Origin: Gardnerella vaginalis ATCC 14018 = JCM 11026
GTDB lineage: Bacteria > Actinomycetota > Actinomycetes > Actinomycetales > Bifidobacteriaceae
NCBI RefSeq assembly: GCF_001042655.1
Contig: NZ_AP012332.1
Location: 496,001-560,000, forward strand
DNA length: 64,000 nt
Reading direction: 5' to 3'
The translations under genes were made by a program, and so were the position numbers. Shown piece after piece: positions 18,217 through 28,389 of the stretch (the stretch's first letter is position 1; every line of letters begins with the position of its first letter). Under the pieces are notes generated by a model. It worked only from the letters and a program-made list of their open reading frames with translations. It searched no databases and was not told the origin of the DNA.

Positions 18217-18918
18217 TTATTTTCTTAAAACTTCTATAATCCTGTATCCCTTAGAGCTTGCGTATTTTTCAACGCTAAAATCTTCCCCAAGAGTTTTAGA
18301 AAGCCAAGTGATTAAGGAATCGGAGCCAAGATTTTTTTGAACAACTAAATAAGCAGCTCCACCAACTTTTAGGCGAGGAAGCCAGGTGATCAAAATATTG
18401 TGCAAAACGTCTTTTCCAACGCGGATTGGAGGATTAGACCAAATAAGATCAATGTCTTTTAGCGCATCTTCTTTTAATGCATCTTCTACAAGATAAGTGT
18501 GAATGTTGTTTAATCCAGCATTCTTGGCATTAATATCAGTAAGATCTAGAGCACGTTCATTAACATCTACAGCATAAATTTGCGCATTAGGGGATTCAAA
18601 ACCTAAAGCCAAACTAATAGCACCCCAGCCGCAACCGATGTCGAAAAATCGCCCATTTTCTGGAGGCTGTGGAGCGTGTTTAAGTAGAACTGCAGTGCCT
18701 AAATCAAGCTTAGAGGAGCTAAAAACTCCATTAGAAACCTGCACGCTAACCTCGTGACCACGCAAATCAACATGCAAAGTTCGTCTTAAGTCTAAAGAGT
18801 TTGGATTAGCGGAAAAATACTGTTCGCCGCCAGTTTTAGCTTCTTTAGTATTTTTGTTTGTTTTAGTAGCATTAATGCTGCTCGTCTTTTTAGTTTTATT
18901 AAAAGTGTTAATAGCCAT
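18217..18918 (-). CDS. RsmC/RlmG-like class I SAM methyltransferase
   Basis: Probable rRNA guanine-N2 methyltransferase, 233 aa. The SAM-binding motif I reads DIGCGWGAISLALG (about residues 96-109). The acidic residue ending the next strand is in YAVDVNERAL, and the catalytic motif IV is NPPIRVGK, typical of N2-guanine enzymes of the RsmC/RlmG group. The N-terminus is Lys/Thr/Asn-rich. It carries only the catalytic half, as usual in actinobacteria, compared with about 340 aa in E. coli RsmC. It lies upstream of hrpA and is divergent from hflX, with about 120 bases between them. The exact target nucleotide is not determinable. Confidence 0.87.
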   Translation of the reverse strand: MAINTFNKTKKTSSINATKTNKNTKEAKTGGEQYFSANPNSLDLRRTLHVDLRGHEVSVQVSNGVFSSSKLDLGTAVLLKHAPQPPENGRFFDIGCGWGAISLALGFESPNAQIYAVDVNERALDLTDINAKNAGLNNIHTYLVEDALKEDALKDIDLIWSNPPIRVGKDVLHNILITWLPRLKVGGAAYLVVQKNLGSDSLITWLSKTLGEDFSVEKYASSKGYRIIEVLRK

Positions 18919-19039
18919 TTTAGTGTTGCGTTAAAAATTATGTCTTCTAGATTCACAATAATAAAACAAACGTTGTAAATCGTGTATTAACAGGGGATTT
19001 AGCGTTAGTAGTTAAAGCAAAATAGCAAAGGGCATAGTT

Positions 19040-20557
19040 TTGGTAGATACTTTAGCAAACAGCAATTTGGCGAGTGGTGATAATAATATGCCTGAGCATA
19101 AAAATGAGCATAAAGACGTTCTTTCAGGACATTCCGAAGTACTACTAGATTCCACAAACACTGGATCAAGCCTAGAAAGTAACGATGAAGCTTGGCAAGA
19201 GCGCGAATCAAGAAACGCCTTAAAACGAGTTGCGGGTCTTGGAGAATTACAAGACGTAACCGAAGTAGAATACAGAAAACTAAGACTAGAACGCGTTGTT
19301 TTAGTAGGAGTATGGTCTAGCGCTCGCGGAACTTTAAGCCAAGCAGAAGAGTCCCTTAGAGAGTTGGCGGCGCTTGCTAAAACAGCTGGCGCAGTAGTAT
19401 GCGACGGCATGTTGCAGCAAAGATACAGACCAGATGCAGCAACGTATGTTGGTTCTGGAAAAGCGCGTGAACTTGCAGCGGTTGTGGCGCAAAATGATGC
19501 GGATACGATTGTGGTAGACGACGATCTTCCACCAAGCCAAAGAAGAGCTTTGGAAGATGCCACTAAAGTCAAGGTTGTAGACAGAACGGCTGTTATTCTA
19601 GACATTTTCGCTCAGCATGCAACAAGTAGGGAAGGAAAGGCACAAGTCGAGCTTGCTCAGCTTCAATACATGCTTCCGCGACTTAGAGGTTGGGGTGCTG
19701 CTCTTTCTAGGCAGGCTGGTGGTCGCGCTGCAGGAGATGCAGGAATAGGCTCTAGAGGCCCTGGAGAAACAAAAATCGAAATGGATAGGCGCGCAATTAG
19801 GAATCGAATTTCAAAATTGCGTCACGACATTGCACTAATGGCACCAACTCGCGAGACAAAGCGCGGATCTAGGCGTCGTCAAGATATTCCAACTGTTGCA
19901 GTAGTAGGGTATACAAATGCTGGAAAATCTTCGATTATAAACAGACTTACAGGATCTAAAGAACTTGTAGAAAACGCGCTTTTTGCAACTTTGGATACTG
20001 CTGTTCGAAAATCTTTAACTAAAGATGGTCGCGCTTATACACTTGTAGACACTGTTGGCTTCGTTAGAAGGCTGCCTACTCAGCTAGTAGAAGCGTTTAA
20101 ATCAACTTTGGAAGAAGTTGGTAATGCAGATGTAATTTTGCACGTAGTTGACGGTTCTCACCCAGACCCTGTTTCTCAAATTGAGGCAGTTAACGAGGTT
20201 TTAGCTCAAATTGACGGTGTGGAAGATATAGCGCAAATTATTGCTTTTAATAAGTCGGATGTTATGCAAGAACCAATGCGTTTACGCTTGCAATCGTTGT
20301 ATCCTGATTCTTTAATTGTGTCTGCTGCAAGTGGAACAAATATTGACCGTTTAAGAACGCGTATAGAAAATTTGTTACCTTCACCACATGTTCATGTTAA
20401 AGTTACATTGCCTTATAGCGATTATTCTGGGTCTTTGCTATCTAGAGTTAGGGAAAACGGTATTGTAAAATCCGCGGAATATAAGGATTCTGGTGTAGAA
20501 TTAGATGCTTTTGTTGGCGATTCTTTGGCTGCAAAACTTATGCAAATTGCACTTTAA
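19040..20557 (+). CDS. hflX: GTPase HflX
   Basis: Ribosome-associated GTPase that splits stalled or hibernating ribosomes. The 505-aa product has the N-terminal HflX domain (YVGSGKARELAAVV, DDDLPPSQRRALE, RAPVILDIFA-like RTAVILDIFAQHA) and a coiled linker with GPGETKIEMDRR. Its G domain has G1 GYTNAGKSSIINRL, G3 DTVGFVRRLPTQLVEAFKST and G4 NKSD, and a short C-terminal domain follows. The start is TTG with AAAGGG about 7 bases upstream; the alternative ATG at 19089 would trim 16 non-conserved residues. Confidence 0.95.
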   Translation: MVDTLANSNLASGDNNMPEHKNEHKDVLSGHSEVLLDSTNTGSSLESNDEAWQERESRNALKRVAGLGELQDVTEVEYRKLRLERVVLVGVWSSARGTLSQAEESLRELAALAKTAGAVVCDGMLQQRYRPDAATYVGSGKARELAAVVAQNDADTIVVDDDLPPSQRRALEDATKVKVVDRTAVILDIFAQHATSREGKAQVELAQLQYMLPRLRGWGAALSRQAGGRAAGDAGIGSRGPGETKIEMDRRAIRNRISKLRHDIALMAPTRETKRGSRRRQDIPTVAVVGYTNAGKSSIINRLTGSKELVENALFATLDTAVRKSLTKDGRAYTLVDTVGFVRRLPTQLVEAFKSTLEEVGNADVILHVVDGSHPDPVSQIEAVNEVLAQIDGVEDIAQIIAFNKSDVMQEPMRLRLQSLYPDSLIVSAASGTNIDRLRTRIENLLPSPHVHVKVTLPYSDYSGSLLSRVRENGIVKSAEYKDSGVELDAFVGDSLAAKLMQIAL

Positions 20558-20648
20558 ACAAAATTCCGGTGGTGTGATTAAAGTAAAAACTGTTTATACA
20601 CATATAGCTCTTAATGTGAGAGCAGCCCTTGTATTTTTCTATTTATAA

Positions 20649-21653
<1,005 letters not shown>

Positions 21654-21701
21654 TTAATATTAGCTGTTCATAAAACGCTAATTATTAAAATTTAAATTTT
21701 G

Positions 21702-21744
21702 AAAGTCGTTCCTTCAATCTTTGTTTTGGGGGAGCGACTTTTAA
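21702..21744 (+). terminator. terminator after ldh
   Basis: Stem arms AAAGTCGTTCC (21702-21712) and GGAGCGACTTT (21731-21741), with one G-U pair, close an 18-base loop and are followed by a short T-rich tail. Confidence 0.7.
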
Positions 21745-21811
21745 ATTATGAACAAGATTTATAAAATTTGATTGTATAGGTTGTATAAATTTGCTTAAAA
21801 GGGGATTTTGA

Positions 21812-23158
21812 ATGTTTAATCATAAAAATCTTGAGACAGATACTGTGTTAATGCACAAGTTTGAAGATTTGAGATCTCAATTTCCAATTTTAGGTAGCAA
21901 AGTACATTCAAAACCCTTGATTTACTTAGATTCTGCAGCTACTGCTCAAAAGCCGCAGGTTGTAATCGATGCAGAGAGCGAATTTTATAAGACTATTAAT
22001 GCTGGCGTGCATAGGGGGGCGCACGAGTTGGCGGCGCTTTCGACAGTTGCCTTTGAAGAAGCACGTGCAAAAGTTGCAAAACTCGTTGGTGCTTGTAGTG
22101 AAGAAGGAAACGAAGAGATTATTGTTACGCCTGGTGCTACGGGCGCTCTAAATCTTCTTGCCACTTCTATTGGAAACGCTACGATTAACGCTAGATTAAA
22201 TCGCAATGGTTTTGCGGAAGATAACTTAACTTTGCGCCAGCATTTTGTGATTAATGAGGGAGATAATATTGTTGTTTCTCGCTCAGACCATCATTCTGTT
22301 TTGTTGCCGTTCCAAGAGCTTGCGATTCGATCGGGTGCAGAGCTTCGCTGGATCGATGTAAGTGAAGATGGTCGAGTGCGGGCGGACGCGGATTATTTGA
22401 GCACGATTGTTGACGAGCGCACGAAAATCGTTGCAGTTACGCATATTAGCAATGTTACTGGCGCTATTACGGACGTTTCGCCGATTTGCAAGCGTGCGCA
22501 TGAGGTTGGTGCAATTTTTGTTCTTGACGCCTGCCAGTCCGTTCCACATATTCCAGTTGATTTTCATGCGCTAGATGTTGATTTTGCAGCATTTAGCGCG
22601 CATAAAATGTACGGCCCTACGGGTGTTGGGTTCTTGTATGGACGCCGCAATCTTTTGAACAGTCTTCCACCAGCCAATTTTGGTGGATCTATGGTGGAGC
22701 TTGCGTGGCTTAACAAGCCAGCGCAATATATGCAAGCGCCTTACCGTTTTGAGGCGGGAACTCAGCCAGTTGCGCAAATGGTTGCTGCAGGAGTAGCTGC
22801 GGATTGGCTGCGCGCGTTGGGCATGAACCGAGTTGCAGAGCACGAGCAGGAACTTGCTGCAGAATTGTTGAAATTGCAGGATGTTCCAGGCGTTCGCGTG
22901 CTTGGACCGCTTGATTTAAACAACCGTATTGCAACGGTTTCTTTTGAGGTTGAAGGCGTGCATCCGCACGATGTTGGCCAGTTTTTGGATGCGCAAGGAA
23001 TTGCGATTCGCGTTGGACATCATTGTGCTCAGCCGATTCATCGCCATTTTGGCGTGTATGCTTCAAATCGCGCGTCTGTTGGAGTTTATAACACAATCGA
23101 AGAAGCTCGCGCGCTTGTGGAAGCTGTTTCCCATGTTCGCGCATACTTTGGTGCATAG
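21812..23158 (+). CDS. sufS: SufS-type cysteine desulfurase
   Basis: PLP enzyme that removes sulfur from cysteine as a persulfide and passes it to SufU. The product is 448 aa. The PLP Lys is K265 in FSAHKMYGPTGVGFLYG. The persulfide Cys is C405 in RVGHHCAQPIHRHFG, the short-loop arrangement of type II (SufS) enzymes. Other marks are YLDSAATAQKPQ and HISNVTGAI. AAAAGGGG precedes the ATG. sufU follows after 66 bases and sufT after that, so this is one Fe-S assembly transcript. The sufB/sufC/sufD genes usually beside it are not in this window. Confidence 0.96.
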   Translation: MFNHKNLETDTVLMHKFEDLRSQFPILGSKVHSKPLIYLDSAATAQKPQVVIDAESEFYKTINAGVHRGAHELAALSTVAFEEARAKVAKLVGACSEEGNEEIIVTPGATGALNLLATSIGNATINARLNRNGFAEDNLTLRQHFVINEGDNIVVSRSDHHSVLLPFQELAIRSGAELRWIDVSEDGRVRADADYLSTIVDERTKIVAVTHISNVTGAITDVSPICKRAHEVGAIFVLDACQSVPHIPVDFHALDVDFAAFSAHKMYGPTGVGFLYGRRNLLNSLPPANFGGSMVELAWLNKPAQYMQAPYRFEAGTQPVAQMVAAGVAADWLRALGMNRVAEHEQELAAELLKLQDVPGVRVLGPLDLNNRIATVSFEVEGVHPHDVGQFLDAQGIAIRVGHHCAQPIHRHFGVYASNRASVGVYNTIEEARALVEAVSHVRAYFGA

Positions 23159-23224
23159 TATTGTCAAATAAAATTCAAATAGAATTCAAATAAAATACTG
23201 TTTAATAACAAATAAGGAGAGCAT

Positions 23225-23872
23225 ATGTTTGATATGAGTGTTGACGACGGTAGTGGCTTAGAAAGCATGTATCAAGAAGTGATTTTAGATGCTGCTAGAA
23301 ATCCGCACGGAAAAACACATTTTTCAAACACAGAAAGTCTTTCTAAAGCAGAAGAGCAGGAAGAGAAAGTTGAGGAGGCTTCGGATAAGTCGCCAGCAAC
23401 CGATGAGTTTAAAAACGATTCTAATATAACAATTACAAATCATCATGAAAATTGTGCTGTAGAAGCTAATAAAGATTATGCATTAGGAAAATCTCATCAA
23501 TTTAACCCAACTTGTGGAGATGAGGTTACGATGCATGTGGAACTAGCTAAAAATGCTGACAATTCAAGCAATGCGTTTGTTAAAAGTATTAAGTGGGATG
23601 GCCATGGTTGCTCAATTTCGCAAGCGAGTCTTTCGATTATGGTTGATTTGGTTGAGGGAAAAACTGTTGCGGATGCCTTGCGATTGGCTGCGCTTTTCCA
23701 CAAGCTTATGGAATCTAGGGGAGCGGGATTAGAAAACGAGCAAGACGAAGATGAGTTGGAAGATGCAATGGTTTTTCAAGGCGTTTCTAAATATCCAATG
23801 CGAATCAAGTGCGCGTTGCTTGCATGGGAAGGCTTAAAAGACGGTATTGCAAAGGCTATTGAGGCTTTATAA
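23225..23872 (+). CDS. sufU: SufU-like sulfur acceptor/scaffold with acidic insertion
   Basis: Zinc-binding partner that takes sulfur from SufS. The three ligand cysteines and the Asp are present: NPTCGDEV (C97, D99), GHGCSISQASLSIM (C129) and RIKCALLAWEGL (C196). Residues 1-30 match the family start (MYQEVILDAARNPHG). A Glu/Lys/Asn-rich insert of about 60 residues (about 32-90) separates this from the first Cys, making the product 215 aa against about 150 for typical SufU. A second acidic stretch (NEQDEDELEDAM) precedes the last Cys. The stop codon lies inside one copy of a 15-bp direct repeat (23863-23877 and 23883-23897). Confidence 0.93.
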   Translation: MFDMSVDDGSGLESMYQEVILDAARNPHGKTHFSNTESLSKAEEQEEKVEEASDKSPATDEFKNDSNITITNHHENCAVEANKDYALGKSHQFNPTCGDEVTMHVELAKNADNSSNAFVKSIKWDGHGCSISQASLSIMVDLVEGKTVADALRLAALFHKLMESRGAGLENEQDEDELEDAMVFQGVSKYPMRIKCALLAWEGLKDGIAKAIEAL

Positions 23873-23925
23873 AATCGTATGTGGCTTTATAAAATCGCAG
23901 TGTAACACTAAAAATAAGGAATATT

Positions 23926-24366
23926 ATGGCAGAAAATCAAGCTCAATCTCAGATCAACGTAAATAGCATTGGTCGCGTAACTGAGGAAGACATTCAGGAT
24001 GCTTTGCATGATGTTGTAGACCCAGAGCTTGGAATTGACGTAGTTGATTTAGGATTAGTTTACGGGATTGAAATTGATGAGCTTGGACGCGCGATTATTA
24101 CGATGACGCTTACAACGCCTGCTTGTCCTCTTACAGATTTGATTGAAGACGAATGCGCGAGTGCGCTTGTTGGATTAGTTGATGAATTTCGTATTGATTG
24201 GACTTGGAAACCGCGTTGGAGCGTTGAAAATATTACGGAAGATGGGCGCGCGCAGCTTGAGGCGCTTGGCTATAATTTGAACAATTTGCCTGCGAGCTTT
24301 GGTGCTGGAATTGGTGCTGGTGCTGGAATGTCATCCTATGCCGGCGGAATTTCGCCAACTGAATAA
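23926..24366 (+). CDS. SufT/MIP18-family (DUF59) Fe-S assembly protein
   Basis: Accessory factor for iron-sulfur protein maturation, 146 aa. The DUF59 core is visible: EEDIQDALHDVVDPELGIDV, VDLGLVYGIEI, then MTLTTPACPLTDLIEDE with the conserved Cys. WKPRWSVENITEDGRAQLEALG is the usual SufT C-terminal stretch, ahead of a short Gly/Ala/Ser tail. It follows sufU by 53 bases, with ATAAGGA before the ATG, completing a sufS-sufU-sufT string. SufT roles are known mainly in Staphylococcus and Mycobacterium; here the role is by analogy. Confidence 0.92.
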   Translation: MAENQAQSQINVNSIGRVTEEDIQDALHDVVDPELGIDVVDLGLVYGIEIDELGRAIITMTLTTPACPLTDLIEDECASALVGLVDEFRIDWTWKPRWSVENITEDGRAQLEALGYNLNNLPASFGAGIGAGAGMSSYAGGISPTE

Positions 24367-24379
24367 TTTAGGATTTGTA

Positions 24380-25042
24380 ATGATTTGCACAGAAGATTTT
24401 TCGCCTAATCACAATGATTGCAAGAATAGTTGTGATTATTGCGATTTATGCGCGCAAAAAATTATTGAAAACGGCATAACAGATGTTGTTTTTGACTTGC
24501 ATCTTCTTGTTGATTGGGATGCGCGTCGCACATTGGAATCGTATTACCCAGATTATATTGGCGAGGTGCTGTTTAGCTATGAGCCAGAATGGGGTTTTGA
24601 GTTTCACGAGGCTTTGCGTGAATCAGGATGGAGCATTGAGTGTGCGCTTGAATCGTTTAGTGAGCATCATGGTCCTGCCGTAACTTGGCTTTATCGCTTG
24701 TATTTTGAGAATTTTTTACACGGATTTTTAGGGGAGCGAGAGCGTTTTGCGGCTGTTGCTCGCGATTTAACTGCAAAAGGTGTGCGCGTTTGGGCGCTGG
24801 GAAATGCTTCACAAGAGTGGGTTGATTGCGTGCGCACAACTTGCCCAATACTTGGCGAGATAAATGGCGTTAGCGCATCTTATGAATATCATTTGCGCAA
24901 GCCGAATATTATGATTTATAGAGATTTTTTGAGCAAAAATGGTTTGAGCGCATCTTCTACTGTTTTTGTTGAATCTGATTTGCGTAGTTTAAAAACTGCA
25001 CAAAGAATTGAGTGTGCATTTGCAAAACTATTCACACTGTAA
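24380..25042 (+). CDS. HAD-like hydrolase with N-terminal cysteine cluster
   Basis: 220-aa protein of the haloacid dehalogenase superfamily. Motif I is VVFDLHLLVDW (nucleophile Asp kept; the second Asp position is changed to His). Motif II is the Asn-Ala-Ser of ALGNAS, motif III the Lys of LRKPNIMIY, and motif IV is degenerate (VFVESD). A cap region rich in aromatic residues lies between motifs I and II. The first 24 residues carry C3, C14, C18, C21 and C24 (DCKNSCDYCDLC), which looks metal-binding and is unusual for HAD enzymes. The frame is open from 24299 inside sufT; the start is taken as ATG 24380 with AGGA upstream. The substrate is unknown. Confidence 0.82.
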   Translation: MICTEDFSPNHNDCKNSCDYCDLCAQKIIENGITDVVFDLHLLVDWDARRTLESYYPDYIGEVLFSYEPEWGFEFHEALRESGWSIECALESFSEHHGPAVTWLYRLYFENFLHGFLGERERFAAVARDLTAKGVRVWALGNASQEWVDCVRTTCPILGEINGVSASYEYHLRKPNIMIYRDFLSKNGLSASSTVFVESDLRSLKTAQRIECAFAKLFTL

Positions 25043-25067
25043 TAAAACTATTCACGCTATAGTTGAC

Positions 25068-25700
25068 TCAACATTTGTCGGCTGCTTCAAGTGAATCGTA
25101 GCCATACATGCGCACAGTATTTGTAATAATCATTTGCGTTAGATTTAGATTTTTCGCTGTTAAATCTTCTATAAAAGACTTATATTTAGCAAAAGTTTCG
25201 GCGGAATACGTGCTTAATTCTCCTCGTAAATACGTTTCAAAAGATGTATTTTCTTCTGTATCTTCACTTGTTTTTAGAACGCGCATCGCAAGACCTAAAT
25301 GAGGGTATCGATCGCGAAAATCATCCGCCCATTTAACTTGCGTTAAAATAATCTTCTCTTGCTCGCTTTTTCTAGGCTCTAAAATCGGCTTAATATAAGG
25401 CTTAATTGTGCGCTCAAAAATTTCTGGAGCAGTAGACTCCATCATTCTTGCATATTTTTCTGTTATCAAATTTCTGCCATTGCTGTCAGCGCGCTCAAGA
25501 TCTTTTTTATAAGACTCTTGCAAATCCAGAGGCCAAGTTAAAAATTGACTCATGCGCATAATGCGGAATGTTTGCCAATCTTCCTGGCAATTCGCGCGCC
25601 CGCCTTCGTTTTGCGTAAGCTGGAATTGCTGCCATTCTAGTTTTGTAATTTCTTCTGCAAGATTTTGCGTTTTTGGATTTGATAATGAATCGCACATCAT
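25068..25700 (-). CDS. DUF4125 family protein
   Basis: Protein of about 210 aa resembling the DUF4125 family. The N-terminal part has ITKLEWQQFQLTQNEGGRA followed by NCQEDWQTFRIMRMSQFLTW. No signal peptide or membrane segment is seen, and the family function is unknown. The frame opens at GTG 25715, but AAGGAG lies inside that stretch, so translation starts at ATG 25700 or 25697. The upstream gene's TGA (25699-25697) overlaps the first ATG as ATGA, a sign of translational coupling. In other genomes this family is found beside or fused to DUF4037, as here. Confidence 0.85.
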   Translation of the reverse strand: MMCDSLSNPKTQNLAEEITKLEWQQFQLTQNEGGRANCQEDWQTFRIMRMSQFLTWPLDLQESYKKDLERADSNGRNLITEKYARMMESTAPEIFERTIKPYIKPILEPRKSEQEKIILTQVKWADDFRDRYPHLGLAMRVLKTSEDTEENTSFETYLRGELSTYSAETFAKYKSFIEDLTAKNLNLTQMIITNTVRMYGYDSLEAADKC

Positions 25701-27754
25701 AAGCTCCTTAAGCACGTTGCGCGCGAATTAATATGTGCTTCAACATACGGGCGTTGCCATTCTAAAAACGTTTCATTGCAATCGCTCAAACCTTGATATT
25801 TAAGCTCTTGCACTACTTCGTTGCACACGTTTTGAATAATCTCGTTTATTTTAGATTCAGCTTCGCTGCTGCCTTTTGTGCCTTCGCCAAATCCGATTCC
25901 ACCAAAGCATGCTGCGGAGCTTAGTCGCATAAGCGATTCAAGTTGATTTGCTACGCCAGAAAGCCTAGACGCCATGCGATTGCTTAGCTTGCGAAGTGCT
26001 GCAAATTGCCACTTATAATATGGCAAATATCCTGCACTTATTGGGTTATTTAGCAAAAATACGATTGAAGCGGTTGCGCGCACAAACTCGTTTATAGAAA
26101 GCCATGCTGCAGCTCCGTCTTTTCGCGCTAGCATTCGTGGAACATTGTATTGACCTGCTTGAGCCATCATGCCAAGCCTTCTAGAGATTAGCGAGATTCG
26201 CACATCGTCTGGCATGAGTTTAAAACTTTGACGCGTTTTGCTAAATTCTCCAAGTGGGTCTGCAAAAATTTGGCCGTTCGTAGCTGCAGCAAGTGTTGGC
26301 TCGCTTAACGAAAGCCATAAATGCGGCTCGTTTTGACTTGGTGCAGTAGAAAATCCCGTTATGTTTTCAAAAAATTCGCTTATGCTAAATATTCCAACTC
26401 GCTTGCTTCCTTCGCATGATTTAGCGCGTGGAGTTTCTTCGCGAGAGCCAAAACCAGCGTATTCTTGCGGAAGAGAATCGTAAGCTGCTTGCAAATCATC
26501 GCCAATTTTCGCATAGTCTTCATCTGTAAGCCATAAGCAGAATCCTGGGCCAAAATCGTGATCGCGCGAAATCTCGTCGTCAAATCCGTAGCATTCCGAT
26601 CCGTGACCTACTAATCCTGCAGCTATGCGGTTTTTATAGTCTTTAAATTGTTCAAGTTCAAGCAGTGGTTTTCCGTAAGTTTGCCAATATGATTTTGCAA
26701 GTTGCATGCCGTTTTTGATTTTTGGATTATATTCTGTTTTTACAGTTTTGATTGATTTTATGGTTTTATTTGATTGTATAGTTTTATTTGACTCTGGCTT
26801 TGGCTCATCGCTTGCTTGCGACTTTTCCGAATTGCATTGAATTGTATTTGCCGCGCTTTTCGCCGTAAATTTTTCTTCTGCATCCTGTGCTTGCTGCAGA
26901 TTCTCCAACGTTATAGCGTATGACTCGCTATCTTTTCCGTAACATTGTGCTATTAAATCTAGAGCTTCGCTGTATGCTTTTACAGCGTCGGAATACTCTT
27001 TTCGTGCGTATTGAACTTGAGCATATCCAGCTAAAGCAGATGTGTAATGTGGTTGATTTTGGTTATTTCCTGCAATGTACATGCGAATACTAGTTGAAGC
27101 GTGTTCAAAAGCAGAGTTAAGGATAGTGGATTTGCTGTTTGTGCTTTCGCTAGGCTGCGAACACTCTTGCAAAATCGCAAGCGCAAGATTTGTGTGAGTT
27201 GCTGCTATATCTATGTCTGTTGAAGGATCGATACTCGATTTTTGCAATATTTCAAGCGCAATATTAAGTTCATTAATTGCTTCGCTCGTGTTGCCTGTTT
27301 CGCTGTAAAGCATTGAAAGATTGTTGTGCAGAGCTGCGAGCTTTCTATCGTTTGGTTTTAGTGTTTTCGATGATTCTTTAATAGCTTGAGAATATATTTC
27401 TGCTGCGCGCTCATAGCTGCCCGCGGCTCGTAGGCTAGTAGCAGCGTTTATAAGCGTGGTTGTGCCAGCTTCGCTGCCTGCTAAATCCATCTTTTTTGAC
27501 AAATCTAGCGCATTATCAATTATTGGCTTGTTTTTTGCGTGTTCTCCTCTAGACCTATAAAATCCCATCAACTCGTTTAACACAGATAGTTGCAATGCTT
27601 GAGCGTTTGCTTCTGCGTGGTTTGTTGCTTCTTGGTTTGCTTTTGCTTGCGATTGGTTGAGCGCATTTAGCAGGTATTTTTCGATTTCTTGCGCGCTTGT
27701 GTGGCTTGCAAACATATTGTCTAATTCTTTATAAAATTGCGAAACGCTTAACAT
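25697..27754 (-). CDS. TPR protein with C-terminal DUF4037 (nucleotidyltransferase-like) domain
   Basis: 685-aa cytosolic protein. Residues about 30-290 form tetratricopeptide repeats (ALHNNLSMLYSETGNTSEAI; AATHTNLALAIL; ALAGYAQVQYARKEYSDAV). A Lys/Ser/Thr linker (about 300-345) contains three 6-residue repeats of the SNKTIQ type. The C-terminal half matches DUF4037, a distant nucleotidyltransferase-fold family, with GLVGHGSECYGFDDEISRDH then DFGPGFCLW; the acidic residues there could bind metal. Later parts include WLSLSEPTLAAATNGQIF and FVRATASIVFLLNNP. It is coupled to the DUF4125 gene by a 4-base overlap. The substrate is unknown. Confidence 0.85.
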   Translation of the reverse strand: MLSVSQFYKELDNMFASHTSAQEIEKYLLNALNQSQAKANQEATNHAEANAQALQLSVLNELMGFYRSRGEHAKNKPIIDNALDLSKKMDLAGSEAGTTTLINAATSLRAAGSYERAAEIYSQAIKESSKTLKPNDRKLAALHNNLSMLYSETGNTSEAINELNIALEILQKSSIDPSTDIDIAATHTNLALAILQECSQPSESTNSKSTILNSAFEHASTSIRMYIAGNNQNQPHYTSALAGYAQVQYARKEYSDAVKAYSEALDLIAQCYGKDSESYAITLENLQQAQDAEEKFTAKSAANTIQCNSEKSQASDEPKPESNKTIQSNKTIKSIKTVKTEYNPKIKNGMQLAKSYWQTYGKPLLELEQFKDYKNRIAAGLVGHGSECYGFDDEISRDHDFGPGFCLWLTDEDYAKIGDDLQAAYDSLPQEYAGFGSREETPRAKSCEGSKRVGIFSISEFFENITGFSTAPSQNEPHLWLSLSEPTLAAATNGQIFADPLGEFSKTRQSFKLMPDDVRISLISRRLGMMAQAGQYNVPRMLARKDGAAAWLSINEFVRATASIVFLLNNPISAGYLPYYKWQFAALRKLSNRMASRLSGVANQLESLMRLSSAACFGGIGFGEGTKGSSEAESKINEIIQNVCNEVVQELKYQGLSDCNETFLEWQRPYVEAHINSRATCLRSL

Positions 27755-27867
27755 TTAAGCCACCTTGCTTCTTGCGATTAAATTCCGTTTTGCTCACTAC
27801 TCAATCATAGCGAATTATTTGTTTATACGAGTGTTGTAATATGCGCGATTGTGCAAAAAATCAAAAG

Positions 27868-27941
<74 letters not shown>

Positions 27942-28389
27942 ATGTCGATTGTGCGAACTCAATAGAGATTGCACATCGTGAATCCATCTTATGAATACAT
28001 GACGCAGCTACATGTTGTAATTGCGCATGCAACACTCCGACAACGTGGTTATAATAGCGTGAACTTGCTACAAATTAACAGTGTGTGTCGTTGTCAAATA
28101 AATTCTTTTAAAATTTTATTAAAAATTCACTTGTATTCTTTTGCAGCTGCATGGTCTCCGCAATATTTGCAAAATGATGTAATTTTTCGTAAATAATTTT
28201 GTATATCTTAATAAAATAATAAAAAGTTTTACTGTAAATGTATTTTTCTTTCGAAAACAGAAAAATATAAATATTTATATAAAAATGTATATTTGTTGCA
28301 AAAATGATTAGCGCAATCGATCTAGTAACACAATAAAATGCATTTGCGACTCGCTTACCTGTATTCCCTAGTAGCTACAATTGGCGTTT
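27942..28389. other. 448-bp AT-rich gap before lysS
   Basis: No convincing gene. A possible frame at 27969-28196 starts with TTG, has no ribosome site and shows no recognisable domain. The only clear structure is a perfect 9-bp hairpin, TATTTTTCT (28241-28249) with AGAAAAATA (28259-28267), in very AT-rich DNA. The lysS promoter must lie in the last part of this gap, but I cannot fix its -10. Confidence 0.5.

Noticed and set aside
24299..24379. Extension of the HAD-like frame into sufT
   Set aside because: Encoded by the Gly/Ala tail of sufT in another frame; a ribosome site precedes ATG 24380.
27969..28196. 75-codon frame between tRNA-Pro and lysS
   Set aside because: TTG start without ribosome site, no domain, and composition like the surrounding AT-rich spacer.
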